Below, piece by piece: positions 1 through 30,226 of a DNA stretch of 64,000 nt. The notes beneath the pieces were generated by a model. That model was not told where the DNA came from. It did no database searches and worked only from the letters and a program-made list of their open reading frames with translations. The translations under genes and the position numbers were made by a program. The DNA is from Hormiphora californensis (taxonomy: Eukaryota; Ctenophora; Tentaculata; Cydippida; Pleurobrachiidae): assembly GCA_020137815.1 (NCBI GenBank), contig CM035353.1:5460733-5524732 (forward strand), written 5' to 3'. Position 1 is the first letter of the stretch; every line of letters begins with the position of its first letter.

Positions 1-193
1 TGGATCCTCGATTTCATCTTCAAAATCACTACTATCTGGATCATCCTGCAAAGAGTTGTATTGTTCATACAACACAAGCAAAGAGAGGAATTGTTATATG
101 TTCTAACCCTCCTTTACGGGGTGCGCGAAACAGTCTAGCTAGGTAAGAGAGGGAGTTGAGTCAACAAGAAACTGAGGCCCACAGTGTGTGGGC

Positions 194-240
194 CCCACAC
201 CGTCCTACTGATATGAGGGGAGTCAGTAGGACGGTGTGGG
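194..240. repeat. Hairpin with 18-bp perfect arms
   Basis: Arms 194-211 and 223-240 are perfect inverted copies with an 11-nt loop. Confidence 0.9.
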
Positions 241-317
241 TGAGACACAACAAGGGGGAGAGTAGAGAGTGAGATGATATCAGTGATTCGTATTATGGGC
301 TGCGACTTCCAGCAGTA

Positions 318-545
318 ACGGACCCCGATTTACCGGACCCCGATTTACCGGACCCCGATTTACCGGACCCCGATTTACCGGACCCCGATTTACCGGACCC
401 CGATTTACCGGACCCCGATTTACCGGACACCGATTTACCGGACCCCGATTTACCGGACACCGATTTACCGGACCCCGATTTACCGGACCCCGATTTACCG
501 GACCCCGATTTACTGGACCCCGATTTACCGGACCCCGATTTACCA
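318..545. repeat. 15-bp minisatellite
   Basis: About 15 copies of ACCGGACCCCGATTT with three single-base variants. Open frames across it are repeat artefacts. Confidence 0.97.
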
Positions 546-1719
546 GGATGATCACGGGAAGGTTTTGTCTGGTAAATCTGGGTCCACCTGCATTTCAAAT
601 TACCTTGTATAACGGGTTATTTCTGTTGAGTGTGAGTTTACACGCCAAGCCCTCCTGCTCATTGCAGTGATGATGAATCAGGGACTCCATGTCTGCAAAT
701 ACCCTTCCACTACCCTGCAGAATAGAGAGTGCAGGGGGTTATAAACAGGGAGAGTGGTTTATAAAACCGTGGTTAGATACTCTGTTTCATCGTGCCCCCC
801 CAAGGGGAGCTGGTTAGAAGAAGTTACATATAAACCGATGAACTGATCATGGCGGTGCAGTCGGGAGAGATTATTGATAGACATACCGGGAAGTAGAATC
901 CCTCGTTACTAGGGTAAATCAGATAGTGGTAGGTACCGTTAGCTCCCCGTAGTGATAGCGCAAAGCAACCTGGGGGGGGGGAGAAGATGCTACAATAAAA
1001 AACCATCCGATACCTCCAGACATGTCAAGGCTCATGTTCGCAACAGTTCAAGGAAGCCGGGCTGTTACAGAGCATGGTTACACGTTATGGAAGGAGCTGT
1101 TACAGCTAACATGTGCAGGGAGAGTAGTAGTTCACCAAGAGATGTCATGAAATGGTTTTATAAGAACTGTAACTATGAGATCCTACCTTTCTGTGTCTGA
1201 GACATTCGTACAATAAAGGCACCCTCGCACTCGTGTAACAAGCACTCCAGTGCAATGTGTCTCGGGATGCCGCCCTGGAACCAGAATTGATCCTTTATCT
1301 CTGGAGGTATAGTCATCTGGTCCGTTACAACGTGACTGGGTCTCCTTAGGTTCTCCTGTTGTGCGGACAGCTGCTGTTAGTGATATATATGTGCTGTACA
1401 GTCTCTGTGTATGATATATCGTGTTTCAGTCAGAGCATTGACCATTGACCCAGATATTCTCGTGCAATCAGAGCACTGTCCTGACATAACTATTATACCC
1501 ACTAATACCATTTGCCGCTCCAGAATATATGGAACACCCTGTACCAACTTACCATTTGCCGCTCGGGTATTGAATGAGGCTCACAGCTTCCACTTCGTTT
1601 CCACCTCTGGTTGGAGCTGAGCGGGTGGGCTGGTGGTGTTTCAGATCCGTCCAGCCAATTCTCAATCCGCGACTTGATATCCGAGTCTTTTAGTGCTGTC
1701 CGCAGATCAACGGGTGATC

Positions 1720-1759
1720 TGGAGAGAGAGAGGGTGAGAGAGAGAGAGAGAGAGAGGGT

Positions 1760-1798
<39 letters not shown>

Positions 1799-1806
1799 GG
1801 AGAGAG
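1720..1806. repeat. GA microsatellite
   Basis: Nearly pure (GA)n with small interruptions. Confidence 0.95.
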
Positions 1807-1828
1807 CAGTGTGTAATTGATTGTTTCA

Positions 1829-2430
1829 ATGATATATATACCGCGAGTGCACATATCACTCCCGCTGTGCGCGACCATTTGCACGCTGAAATATCCTTGC
1901 TGCGCGGGAGCGTGCGATATGTTAGCGTGGAATTAATGAGAAAAGTTTCTGCGTTTACACAACAACGGATATGTGACTGAAAGGGATACACGAAAGGAAG
2001 AAGGTCGGTGACATTTAACAAAAGAAAACCATTTCTCTCAAATAACCTTATCAGTTTTGTTGTTTGCTATTTCCAGAATTCCAATCTTCCCTCTCGCATT
2101 CTCTCTTTGGCTCTCTCTTGCTTTTCAAATACTAACAGACAGTTCCTTTTGAAAAGGTGCAGAGTGTATTTTTGTGTATTTTGCTAGTTTTATCTTGTTG
2201 TTAGTTCTCTTGGTGTGTAATCACCAAACTTACTGATGTTCTTTGATGGGCTTGGTTGCTCGGAATATATACTCAAAACGTCCTGCAGACGGCTCTGCAA
2301 GCGCTGCCTATTCGTTTTACATCGTGCAATATAGTGTAAATGCACTCCAAAAGGGGTGTCGTCCATTTCACTCCAATACCTTGCAGTGCAGAGCGTAATG
2401 GCTGCGCCTCACTGCGTGGCAGAACTTATG
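1829..2430 (+). mobile_element. Dispersed repeat, copy A
   Basis: About 600 bp related, in opposite orientation, to 49010-50285. Both ends can fold into GC-rich hairpins containing GTGCA/TGCAC motifs. No coding capacity; probably a non-autonomous DNA element. Confidence 0.65.
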
Positions 2431-2579
2431 TCACTAATACAGGAATACATTTAACAATGATTATACCGTGTAATCTTGGACACATACATTTGATCTCTAC
2501 AATATTTAAATTTAACCTGTTGTAGGGTTTAATTGTGGGCAGGGTGGTGACTTTGCTGTCCCTGGTATGTTCTTTTCTC

Positions 2580-4060
2580 TTTTTCGCAAGGGAAAATATA
2601 GGGAGGGGGGGGGGGGGGACCATGGTTAATTTAAGAAGGTGGAAGGGCTCCCGGAAGAAATTTTTTGGGGTTTTAATTATCAAATTCATTACCCCAATAA
2701 AAAAAGCTTATGCCCGGGTTCGGGCTTTGGGGTGGTGGGGGAAACCTTGGCCCCCCAAACGGCTTTGTGGCCCTACAATACCTGAACTTACCCCTGAAAT
2801 TTTTTCCCGGCCCCCAATGTTTTTTTAATTTTCCCAAAATTTTCGTGTTTTAACTGAAATTTTGGGATGGGGCCCCTTTTTCGGTTGGTTAAAAAAAACC
2901 AACCATTGTCCACATGTTTAAAAATTTACAAGCGTGGTAAAGGGATTTGGAAAAAGCGGCATATTGGGGCGGGCGGACCGGGAAAATTTGGGCAAACGAT
3001 TGGGGGGTTTATAATAGGAGGGTTGGGGTGGGGGAATAAAAAGAATTTGGGGGGGGTTTTGTAAGGGATTTGGGCCGAAAAGGTGAGAATGATTAAAGAG
3101 GTGGCCTAAAAGGAAAAAGCCGGGCACACACAATGGCAGCCCTCCCACCCCGGTCCCCCTTTCCCCTTCCCTCGCACAAAGTTGGGAAAAAAATTGGGCA
3201 AGAGTTTTGGGGGGGGTTGGGGTTTAGGAAATCCCGCTCCCTTCCCGCCTTTTGGGGGTTTCCCGGGCCCCTTTCCCTTGCGGAGATTTTTGGTGGTGTT
3301 TTTTTTTTTTTAATTGTTTTGAAAAATTCTTTAAAAAAGGGAATTTTTAAATTTTAGGCCTCCCCTTTTGGGGCGGGCGGCCCCTCCTCAATTCGGCTCT
3401 AATTCCCCTTCCCAATTGGCCGCTAACCATTAAAAACCCGGGAAAACCCAAAATTTTGCCCCCCCCCTCCCCTTTCCCCTTTCCCCCCTTTCTTCCTCCC
3501 TTTTCCCTTTTAAAAATAAAATTTGGTCTCTCCTTTCTGTGGTGGGGGGAAGTGGTCGGGTTTTTAATATCCCAATTTAAACCCGCCAGGGCGAAAATAA
3601 CGTTAATCACCTTGGGGTTTCTGGGCTGGTTTTTAAATACAGGTTAACATAGTTTTGTCATATTCTTAGGAATCGAGGACATGGCCAAAACAACCCCTGG
3701 GGAAGGGAAGAAAAAACTAATTTTTTTCCCCTTTTTAAAAACCAAACGTGTTTCGGGCTCCCTATTTTATTTGGTTTTCCCTTTTAAACTTGAAACAAAA
3801 ATATTAAGATGTGATTTTTCCCCTTTTTTGGGTTTTTGGTTTTTTCCCTTGTTGAATTCTAAACAAAAAAAACCTTTAAACCCCTGCCTTCTTTTTTAAA
3901 CCCCCCTTCCCCCTCGTGTCTCCGTGTTTAACCTTTATCCGCACTAAAATTTTTGCCCTTTCCCCGCGCGTTGGAATTGAAAAGTGAGGGAAGGTTTATG
4001 GTTATAACAAACCCAACTGGGGAAAATTTTCAAAAAGGAAGAATGGGGGGGAAGTACTGA
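2580..4060. other. Probable low-quality sequence island
   Basis: Abnormal runs of identical bases and no recognisable gene or repeat. This resembles unpolished or poor-trace sequence. A CT tract follows at 4255-4420. Confidence 0.6.
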
Positions 4061-4254
4061 GTATTTCCAGTATTTTCTGATGGGAGAAAGGAGATAAAGG
4101 GAGAGAGATAAGAAATTGAAAATCATACGATTTGATATACATGCTACACAATATATTTGTGTGTGTGTAAGAGGGTGGAGGAGGAGGAATGGTCCTGCTT
4201 TGCGGTTTTGCGGTGCTCTATGTTGTCCCGGCCCTGTTCCTCAGATTCGCTACT

Positions 4255-4515
4255 ATCTCTCTCTCTATGTTCTCTCTCTCTCTCTCTCTCTCTATTCTCT
4301 CTCTTCTCTCTCTTTCTATCTTCTCTTCTCCTCTCTCTCCCTCCTCTCCTTCTCTTTCTCTTTTCTCAGTTTCTCTTCCTACTGTTAAGTCGCTAAACTC
4401 TCTTCCTATCTCTCTCTGATTCTCATTTTCTTTTCCTGTACTATGATTCTCTCGCTAAACTCTCTTCCTATCTCTCTCTGATTCTCATTTTCTTTTCCTG
4501 TACTATGATTCTCTT
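4255..4515. repeat. CT microsatellite and 62-bp direct duplication
   Basis: A CT-rich tract is followed by two copies of a 62-bp unit starting CGCTAAACTC (4391 and 4453). Confidence 0.9.
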
Positions 4516-4764
4516 TCTTCTTTCCTCGCTGATTGAGCCGTTCTCGATAACCTTAAACTTTCATCCAGACTTAATTTTTCCAATAATCAAACTAGGTATG
4601 AGCTCTGTCTCCGGTACACTTTTGTTCCTAAATTTTTCTCCATTGCCTATAATTCTGAGGCTGTTGGTTCCGGGCACTGACAGTATTTGAGGTCTCTGCA
4701 AGAGCTGAAGATAGAGAGAGAGAGAAATATAGAAAATGGGGGGAAGGGGAGAGAGAGATAACGA

Positions 4765-4864
4765 NNNNNNNNNNNNNNNNNNNNNNNNNNNNNNNNNNNN
4801 NNNNNNNNNNNNNNNNNNNNNNNNNNNNNNNNNNNNNNNNNNNNNNNNNNNNNNNNNNNNNNNN
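4765..4864. other. Assembly gap (100 N)
   Basis: Exactly 100 N bases, the conventional size for a gap of unknown length, between GA-rich flanks. Confidence 0.99.
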
Positions 4865-5039
4865 AAAGAAACGGAGGAAAACCATAGGAAACCATTATCT
4901 TGATTCCGTTTGTTTTAGCTGGTGATGGATTGAATGGTGAAGCCATTCCTCAGGTGTTTGTTTGTACTGCACCAAAACACAATACGTGTGTGTTCTACAT
5001 GAGGGAGAGGTTAGAAAGCGGCCACAGAAAGCAAGAAAA

Positions 5040-5095
5040 GTAGAAGAAAGCGGAGGCGAGAGAGAAGAGAGTGAAGAGAGAGAGAGAGAGAGATG

Positions 5096-5140
<45 letters not shown>

Positions 5141-5145
5141 AGAGC
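5040..5145. repeat. GA microsatellite
   Basis: Interrupted (GA)n. The flanking 5150-6050 holds no gene or clear repeat that I can identify. Confidence 0.9.
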
Positions 5146-6114
5146 TAGCTGGGGGTGATAGTAATGATCTCTATAATAGTTCACGTGATAATAAATCAAC
5201 ACTTGATCAGAAAATACTGCACCGAGCTAACGCCCAGTTGAAACCCAACAAGGAGGGGAGAGAGGAGGTGTCGATTTGTTATAGAGGTATGCATCGATTT
5301 GTAATCCAACTTGCTGACCATGATAATCTATCATCTGACACAGCCAATATCAAATATATTTTATATTATTTTGATTTTTGCACCGTTCCGCACAATATTA
5401 CCACATTTTATATATTCGATAAGTTGAAACCCACAACTGTGACGTCATAGCGTGAACCGGACGATGTGAGAGTGTGTGTGTAGGAGGAGACACATAACAT
5501 GATGAGAGAAAAAGAGGGAGGAGAAATGGAAGTCAACCTATAGTTGTGTACATTTTATATATTGGTGGTGAAATTACTACAAACAAGAATTATATTCACT
5601 ATTCAGTGTGACTATTATCTACTATCCCCTCCCCATTTTTATGTGGTTTGGAAATTCCATTGTCCATCAAACAAGGAAACGCGTCGTATGGTTTCAGGAA
5701 ATGACGTCCCTCAAGAAGTTAAATGATTCCTTCACTATTCCGCATGGTTTTCGGTTTTCCTTCTTTCACAATTCAAAAGTCTTTTGGATAGACAAGGAAA
5801 CCACGTAATATGTTGGTACGGGAGAGAGCTAGATATATGGTGACTGGGAAGGATAGAGCTGTAAGGGTGGGAGACAAATATACATACTTCTTGTGCTGTG
5901 CAATTGTCTACATTCAATTGTCTGTACATTACAGGGTTAGAATTAAAGGAACAAAGGGATTACTGCAAAGGTGGGACAAGTATGTTGACGTCGATGGTAT
6001 TACGGCATTGTATGCCCACATAGTTACTATCTTTCCTATCCTTATTTTCTCTCCTATCTCTCTCTTTCCCTCTCCTATCTCTCGATCTTTTTTCATCTCT
6101 CTCTCACTTTCGCT

Positions 6115-6152
<38 letters not shown>

Positions 6153-6329
6153 TTCGCTCTTTTTCTCTCTCGTTTCTCTTGCTTGATCATGTCCTCTCCA
6201 TGTCAGACTTCATCAGCAGCTCGTCATATATAACTCGGCAGGGGGCCACTCTCGCATACACACTCTACACTCTACTACTTGTTGTAGTATATATTTCTTA
6301 GTAGTACAATAACGTGTGACAAAGTAACG

Positions 6330-6387
6330 ATTCCTGCGGGAGGAGAGGAGAGGAGGGAGAGAGAGGGGAGAGAGGGAGAGAGAGAGG

Positions 6388-6434
<47 letters not shown>

Positions 6435-6617
6435 GGAGCAAGGAGGGAGAGAGAGCGGGAGAGAGAGAGTAACGAGAGCAGAGGGATGAGAGAGAGAGAG
6501 AGAGGAGAGTTAAGAAGAGAGGGAGAGAGTAGAGGTGAGAGAGAGCGGGAGAGAGAGAGAGGGAGAGAGAGAGCGGTGAGAGCGAGAGAGAGAGGGAGAT
6601 GAGAGCTCTCTCTCGCT

Positions 6618-6666
<49 letters not shown>
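6330..6666. repeat. Adjacent GA and CT tracts in inverted arrangement
   Basis: GA-rich 6330-6600 is followed by CT-rich 6605-6666, so the two can pair as a long hairpin. Further CT tracts lie at 6105-6175 and 6815-6900. Confidence 0.9.
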
Positions 6667-6671
<5 letters not shown>

Positions 6672-6821
6672 CCTTCTTACTCTCCCTTTCTTGTTTTCAT
6701 ATCTTATAACCAATAGGTTCTAAGCTCAACCTATTTATTTTCCAATTTTCTACTCTCTGAAGGGAGGGATCGTGTGTGGGAGAGACATGGATATTCCTGC
6801 TTTGCCCCCTGGCCTTTCAAA

Positions 6822-6852
<31 letters not shown>

Positions 6853-7212
6853 TCTCTTACTCTATCTCTGTCTTCTCTTTCTTTCTCCCTTTCCCACCTC
6901 TCCCTAATAAACATATAAATAAAACACTGAGTAAAGAATAAGTCACACACACAATTGGCCGGGGAGAGTGTGTGTGTACAAAAGAGGTTGTGTGTAAGAA
7001 GGAAACTGAGCGTTTTACTACCCAGCGCCACATGTGTTGTAGTACAAGGCCATGCAGTCCGCCGCCACATGTGCAAGGGGAGAGACACACACATTGGTCG
7101 ATTAGTGAGGATTAGTGTGCTGCGATTCGCCGATTAGTGATCATATTAGTCATATACATGTGTCTAATATGATCACTATTATATATCCGGGAGCGAGCCG
7201 TCATTGATGTCA

Positions 7213-8033
7213 TCATGCACTGTGAAATTTAGTAACCCCACCACCAGCTAGTAGCCATCCGCCCATGGCCTGTATAATAGCAAGTAACTAATAGTGTAAC
7301 TAACGCTCCAGTTGCAAATTGGAAACTGACACCAGCTTGGAAACTGACGCCAGTTTCCAGCTGGGAGACTCCTGATGAACCATGCTGAACGTGTCATCTA
7401 CGATCACGTGACCGAATTTCGATGTGAATTGCATTGAAAGTAGCGCTGCGAGTAGTGTTAGCACTGTAATTCGTAACTGGGAGCTGCAAACTGATACCAG
7501 TTTCCAATTAATTGTAACAGGGCCCTAACAATAAAACACACATACCATAAGGGGTTGAAGGTATTGCTTGATCAGCATGGCTTTTTCCTGACCACTCAGT
7601 ACATTTTCCACCTTAAACGTCGCCATGTACTGAAACAATGACAACTATTAAAAATGACCGTTCTACATTCTAAAACATGGTTTTGGTAAAAGAATGACCT
7701 GCATATGACAAACGTCTAAATGCCATATGGCCCGTACTCTCACCTTGATTTACCGAACCCTCACAAAGCCCGCTCTGTGAGGGTTCTATCCATCACAGAG
7801 CGAGAGCTCACACCATGCAGTTACACATGACATACCTTGCACGGTTTTATAATCCCGGGTAGTCGACCCTTTGTGTCAAACTGTGGCTGCCTGTTCTTGT
7901 ACCGATCATTATTCACCGGTAATGCAGGCGATACTGCAGTAACATCTGGCGTGACGGCTGGTGTGGGTGTTGTCGAAATGGATGTAACTTGAGGTCCTTG
8001 GGCAGCCCTCTTCTTAGCTTTCAATAGATACAT
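7213..8033 (-). CDS. Possible 3' exons of a gene related to the zinc-finger C-terminus
   Basis: Three minus-strand exons join in phase: 7836-8033, 7546-7629 and 7213-7269 (112 residues, stop TGA at 7213-7215). Donors and acceptors are GT..AG. The first segment starts with a Lys/Ala-rich stretch and continues into a Ser/Thr/Pro-rich run, like the start of zinc-finger exon 31 (12108-12368); the upstream bases even encode an ARE motif, as exon 31 does. The second is a short amphipathic segment and the third ends with a Gly-rich tail. It may be a tandem-duplicated 3' end of the neighbouring zinc-finger gene, a separate gene whose 5' exons I cannot find, or a pseudogene. No zinc finger is present. 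The ATG at 8033 may be internal. Confidence 0.4.
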
Positions 8034-8329
8034 CTCCCTCGCTCCGGTACCGCACTTAGCTGCTCTTTCTTTTTAAACCATGTTTGACTTGTAAGGGGGT
8101 ATATAGTGTCAGTTCCTGGAGCTCAATCAAATAACTCTAGGAGTTAGGAACAACAAATATGTTTGAAATATGTACTGTGGATTAAGGTCGCTGAAAAGAA
8201 CACTTTCCAGTTCGCAAGGGCATTGACGTAACAACTTGGAAGTGGACTTAGATTATTCAAAACCCATAAATCACGTCATCAGATGTAAAGTTGTCAAGTC
8301 CAACTCAACATGGGCTGCGGTGGAGTCAC

Positions 8330-8935
8330 GAAACGTAACAAGAATTATTATTGCATTATGTTTCATAATGCTGTGTTTCCCTGCCAACGAATACTCAAAC
8401 CGATCACATTCACTGATAAGCGATCTGCGATGAGATCTCTTAAGCGCCGCCCACACTAGATGATACCATGCAATGTGATCTGATCGTCGTCGCCAACGCC
8501 TAATTACAATGTTATGTGACACTAAGCTATGCATGGGAACTTCTCACGTTCCGTCAGTCACCATACTAACGAGCTGAGCTTTTAATTTCGATCAGATTGA
8601 TTAAGAAGTTAAATCCATTCGAGCGCTAGTAGCGGCGCCATGCTGTAACGCGCGAGGTGTGTATACATACGCTGCATTGAGAGCGCCGCGCGCAGCAAAT
8701 CTTGAGCGCGCGCCACCGAAATCCGTAGTGTAATAACTTTGCGGACGACGCTTTCAAAACGGATCGGTTGTTATGTGCGCGGCGCCGTAACGGTGGACAG
8801 ACGGACGGACGGACATTTTAGTTAACTACACGATCTGCTGATTTCTAAACCCTTTATGATCTTTTTAGCACGTGCGTGCTAAAAACATCATCCCGGGTGA
8901 TTGCCTTCGGCAATCACCCGGGCAGGGAAAAAATG
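8330..8935 (+). repeat. Dispersed repeat with GGGTGATTGCC hairpin, copy 1
   Basis: Related in order to 56735-57295: an AATGCTGTGTTTCCCTGCC stretch, a GCGCGC-rich middle and a terminal hairpin (8892-8922) followed by GCAGGGAAAAAAT. No coding sequence. Confidence 0.6.
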
Positions 8936-9289
8936 TCAAAGCAGGAAGTTGGTATGTGCTACAGACCCTATAGGAATAGTAGTACGGGATAAGGCAGCAA
9001 TTTTCTGGCATACTCTGCCGATGAGGGGACTGCAACGCAATCCAAGCTTTTCTGTTTTCAAAAAGAAAAAAAAAGAAGGAAACAATTTGAGGGAAAAAAA
9101 TTGAAAACTTAAACCAAAATAAATGTTTGAAAATGTTTCGCGCGCAGCGCGGCGGCTATTTGCATCGCTTAAATTGTATAACCGCGTCCTCCACAATACA
9201 TTTACAGGACTTCTTATTGGTCTAACACTACGGATTCTGGTAGAACAGATATCCCAAAAGTTAATATTCATAATACATATATGCCATAT

Positions 9290-10546
9290 TACCCCCATAA
9301 AAAAGTCGCTTGGCAAATTCCCTCGTCGCTCGGCAATTGGTTCTAGTAGGGACGATAGTGTCAGTCGATGTCAGGGATCTTAAAATTTCCCTATTCAAGT
9401 GTTCGGGGAGCCTCTCCCGAGTAAAATGCGCCCAATTAGAGCTCCCAATCTTTTCTCGTTCTCTAATTATTCGTGATTATGCTAATTATGACGTCATCAG
9501 CAACTACCAGAAATCTACGTCTTAGGGCTTAAATTTTGATACTAGCTGGTAGGGGACCACTAGATTAGTGGGCAAAAAAATTTTCAGGTCGATCGGAGTT
9601 ATGGGCGTGGCGCTATGGCGTTTTAAAGTGTGTAATCCGGTGATGACGTCATCAAGGATTATCAAATTAGGTCAACGCGGGGGGTCGAGACCGGGTGCGT
9701 TTGATCGAGCCTGATAAGCTGATCAAAAATCTGTAGGGGTAGATCAATCCCCCAACTAGGAGCCGAGCTATTAGCGTTTTTCGTGTTTTAGGTCACGTGA
9801 CTTCGTCAAAAATCGAAAAAATGCTAATAGCTCGGCTCCTAGTTGGGGGATTGATCTACCCCTACAGATTTTTGATCAGCTTATCAGGCTCGATCAAACG
9901 CACCCGGTCTCGACCCCCCGCGTTGACCTAATTTGATAATCCTTGATGACGTCATCACCGGATTACACACTTTAAAACGCCATAGCGCCACGCCCATAAC
10001 TCCGATCGACCTGAAAATTTTTTTGCCCACTAATCTAGTGGTCCCCTACCAGCTAGTATCAAAATTTAAGCCCTAAGACGTAGATTTCTGGTAGATGCTG
10101 ATGACGTCATAATTAGCATAATCACGAATAATTAGAGAACGAGAAAAGATTGGGAGCTCTAATTGGGCGCATTTTACTCGGGAGAGGCTCCCCGAACACT
10201 TGAATAGGGAAATTTTAAGATCCCTGACATCGACTGACACTATCGTCCCTACTATTCGGCAACAACAGGTGGTTTGCCGAGCCAGTCGCTCGGCTAATCA
10301 AGGCCAGGAAGTCTCCGTGATTTCACCGCGTTCTTACAGAAAAAGCACATTTTTTCAGCACTTTGTATTTTTCAGCAGGAGATTTTGAAAAAAAGTGCTG
10401 AAAAAATGTACTTTTTCTGTAAGAACGCGGTGAAAACACGGCGACTTCCTTGATTAGCCGAGCGACTGGCTCGGCAAACCACCTGTTGTTGCCGAACCAA
10501 TTGCCGAGCGACGAGGGAATTTGCCAAGCGACTTTTTATGGGGGTA
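9290..10546. mobile_element. Nested pair of fold-back DNA transposons
   Basis: The outer element (9292-10544) has inverted termini starting CCCCCATAAAAA, a TA on each side (9290-9291 and 10545-10546) and a palindromic body. A second palindromic element (9344-10254, 911 bp, ends TAGTAGGGACGATAG) is inserted in its left arm and flanked by TTC on both sides (9341-9343, 10255-10257); the uninterrupted TTC is visible in the intact right arm (10493-10499). Arms are almost identical. TA duplication suggests a Tc1/mariner-type mobiliser for the outer element, and a 3-bp duplication suggests a PIF/Harbinger- or CACTA-type for the inner one (inference). No transposase is encoded. Confidence 0.88.
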
Positions 10547-10571
10547 GAAACGTTAAACTCCTGTTTTACCA

Positions 10572-10577
10572 TTTATT
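10572..10577 (-). terminator. Polyadenylation signal of the zinc-finger gene
   Basis: A canonical AATAAA on the minus strand lies 118 nt after the zinc-finger stop codon (10695-10697). It is only 26 nt before the edge of the fold-back transposon at 9290-10546, so cleavage should fall at or just inside the transposon end. Seen directly; use is inferred. Confidence 0.6.
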
Positions 10578-10694
10578 AGGAAGATAAAAATGTAGAAATA
10601 CAAGAAAATACACAAATAAATTACAACAAATCTGATATGACGCTCCAAAAAAAAATTAAACTACTGCAAGTGCAGAATTATATCACTTCACAGT

Positions 10695-28365
<17,671 letters not shown>

Positions 28366-28371
28366 TGGTTG

Positions 28372-28505
28372 GGATCGATGTAGCTATAAGTGGGGTAGGG
28401 GGTGTTAGTTGAGGGGGATCGATGTAGCTATATAAGTGGGGTAGGGTGTGTTAGTTGAGTGGGGTCGCTGTATAGCTATATAGGTAGGGGTGTGTTAGTT
28501 TACTT
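28372..28505. repeat. About 50-bp tandem repeat upstream of the zinc-finger start
   Basis: Three diverged copies of GATCGATGTAGCTATA plus a GT/G-rich tail start 7 bp upstream of the ATG, probably in the 5' UTR or promoter. Confidence 0.75.
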
Positions 28506-28593
28506 TGAGGGAGATCGCTTGTCAGGCCAATGCTTTGTTCTCGCGCAAAAGAGAAATGGCAATATATACGGTTAGGGCAATGTTGTGACACTG

Positions 28594-29936
28594 CACGGCG
28601 TGCCTGGTGAAACTTTAACACGACCTAGCATGCTACGGGAAACCACCACTTGTACGTGGTAGCTGAGGGTCTACAGAATGACGCTACGGTGCGGGAAAAA
28701 ACATTCCATTGCCTAAAATCTTTTTTTTTTACTTTTATTTGATTTGGGTCAAAATTGGCTATATTAAACGTGGTCCCGAAAAATCCATAATGACTTAGCA
28801 CACGAAATATGTCACCCCCACCTATTTTTGCACGTAGAATTGATTGCCGTTGAAGTCGAATCTCTAAAATGACTGTAAAATGGTCAAAAGTTGATTTTTT
28901 ACCATTTTTTGGAGGTTTTTGGCCCCTAAACCATTGAAAACGTTGAGATAGGAATTTGAAACTAGTGCCAATCGTTAAAATGGTCATTTTTCTACCAAGA
29001 ACCAAGTTTTCGTGTATATCCGATTTATGGTTAGATTTGGGCAAATTGTTGAAATCTGCCAACTAGGAGAACCGTAACTTGATTTTCTTGTTTTTTGGAT
29101 TTTGGCATTTTTGACAAACTTCTGATTGAAATGGTCAATCGGGACCATGCTTAAGTTGTTTATGGGACAATTTTCGACTAAAATCCAAGATTTCATATCA
29201 ATCCAATAACAGATCGTTGATTTATAGAAAATTTAAGTAGGCAAAACGGTGAAAATAAGCAAGAAAAGTTGTCATTTTGACCGTTTTGCCTACTTAAATT
29301 TTCTATAAATCAACGATCTGTTATTGGATTGATATGAAATCTTGGATTTTAGTCGAAAATTGTCCCATAAACAACTTAAGCATGGTCCCGATTGACCATT
29401 TCAATCAGAAGTTTGTCAAAAATGCCAAAATCCAAAAAACAAGAAAATCAAGTTACGGTTCTCCTAGTTGGCAGATTTCAACAATTTGCCCAAATCTAAC
29501 CATAAATCGGATATACACGAAAACTTGGTTCTTGGTAGAAAAATGACCATTTTAACGATTGGCACTAGTTTCAAATTCCTATCTCAACGTTTTCAATGGT
29601 TTAGGGGCCAAAAACCTCCAAAAAATGGTAAAAAATCAACTTTTGACCATTTTACAGTCATTTTAGAGATTCGACTTCAACGGCAATCAATTCTACGTGC
29701 AAAAATAGGTGGGGGTGACATATTTCGTGTGCTAAGTCATTATGGATTTTTCGGGACCACGTTTAATATAGCCAATTTTGACCCAAATCAAATAAAAGTA
29801 TAAAAAAAAGATTTTAGGCAATGGAATGTTTTTTCCCGCACCGTAGCGCCATTCTGTAGACCCTCAGCTACCACGTACAAGTGGTGGTTTCCCGTAGCAT
29901 GCTAGGTCGTGTTAAAGTTTCATCAGGCACGCCGTG
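28594..29936. mobile_element. 1.34-kb palindromic (fold-back) element
   Basis: Arms 28594-29250 and 29280-29936 are near-identical inverted copies around a 29-nt loop. Termini are CACGGCGTGCC..GGCACGCCGTG, flanked by ACTG on both sides (28590-28593, 29937-29940), a likely 4-bp target duplication. CAC..GTG ends with a short duplication fit the CMC (CACTA/Mirage/Chapaev) group (inference). The same peptide frames occur in both arms only because of the symmetry. It lies about 230 bp upstream of the zinc-finger start codon. Confidence 0.85.
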
Positions 29937-30226
29937 ACTGACAGGGGATCGTAGAGACAGTACTGTTCAAAGCTGATGATGTTTAAATTAGACAAGGATT
30001 TGTAGTGATAAATTAATGGGGGAGGGGGGGTAATTCAATAGTTGCAAAGGAAGAGTCAATGTAACGGTTTCCCAGTTTCGAATATAATTATACTGACAAA
30101 CACAATTGAGATCGTGACTACAAATGGGAAGCTCAACTAGACCATATCCTGGTTGTAATACACGGCATAGTTTAACATACCAGTGGTACTACCAGTACCA
30201 CTATTGAGGCTGCATATATCACTCGC

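Noticed and set aside
293-598. Gly/Ser/Lys-rich and Arg/Pro-rich repeat proteins
   Set aside because: Frames across the 15-bp minisatellite only.
4116-4419. Ser/Leu-rich proteins over CT tracts (also at 18.7-19.2, 22.4, 48.0, 50.5 and 58.1 kb)
   Set aside because: Microsatellite translations without coding features.
28984-29803. Identical protein-like frames on both strands
   Set aside because: They arise because the two arms of one palindromic element are inverted copies; no family similarity is visible.
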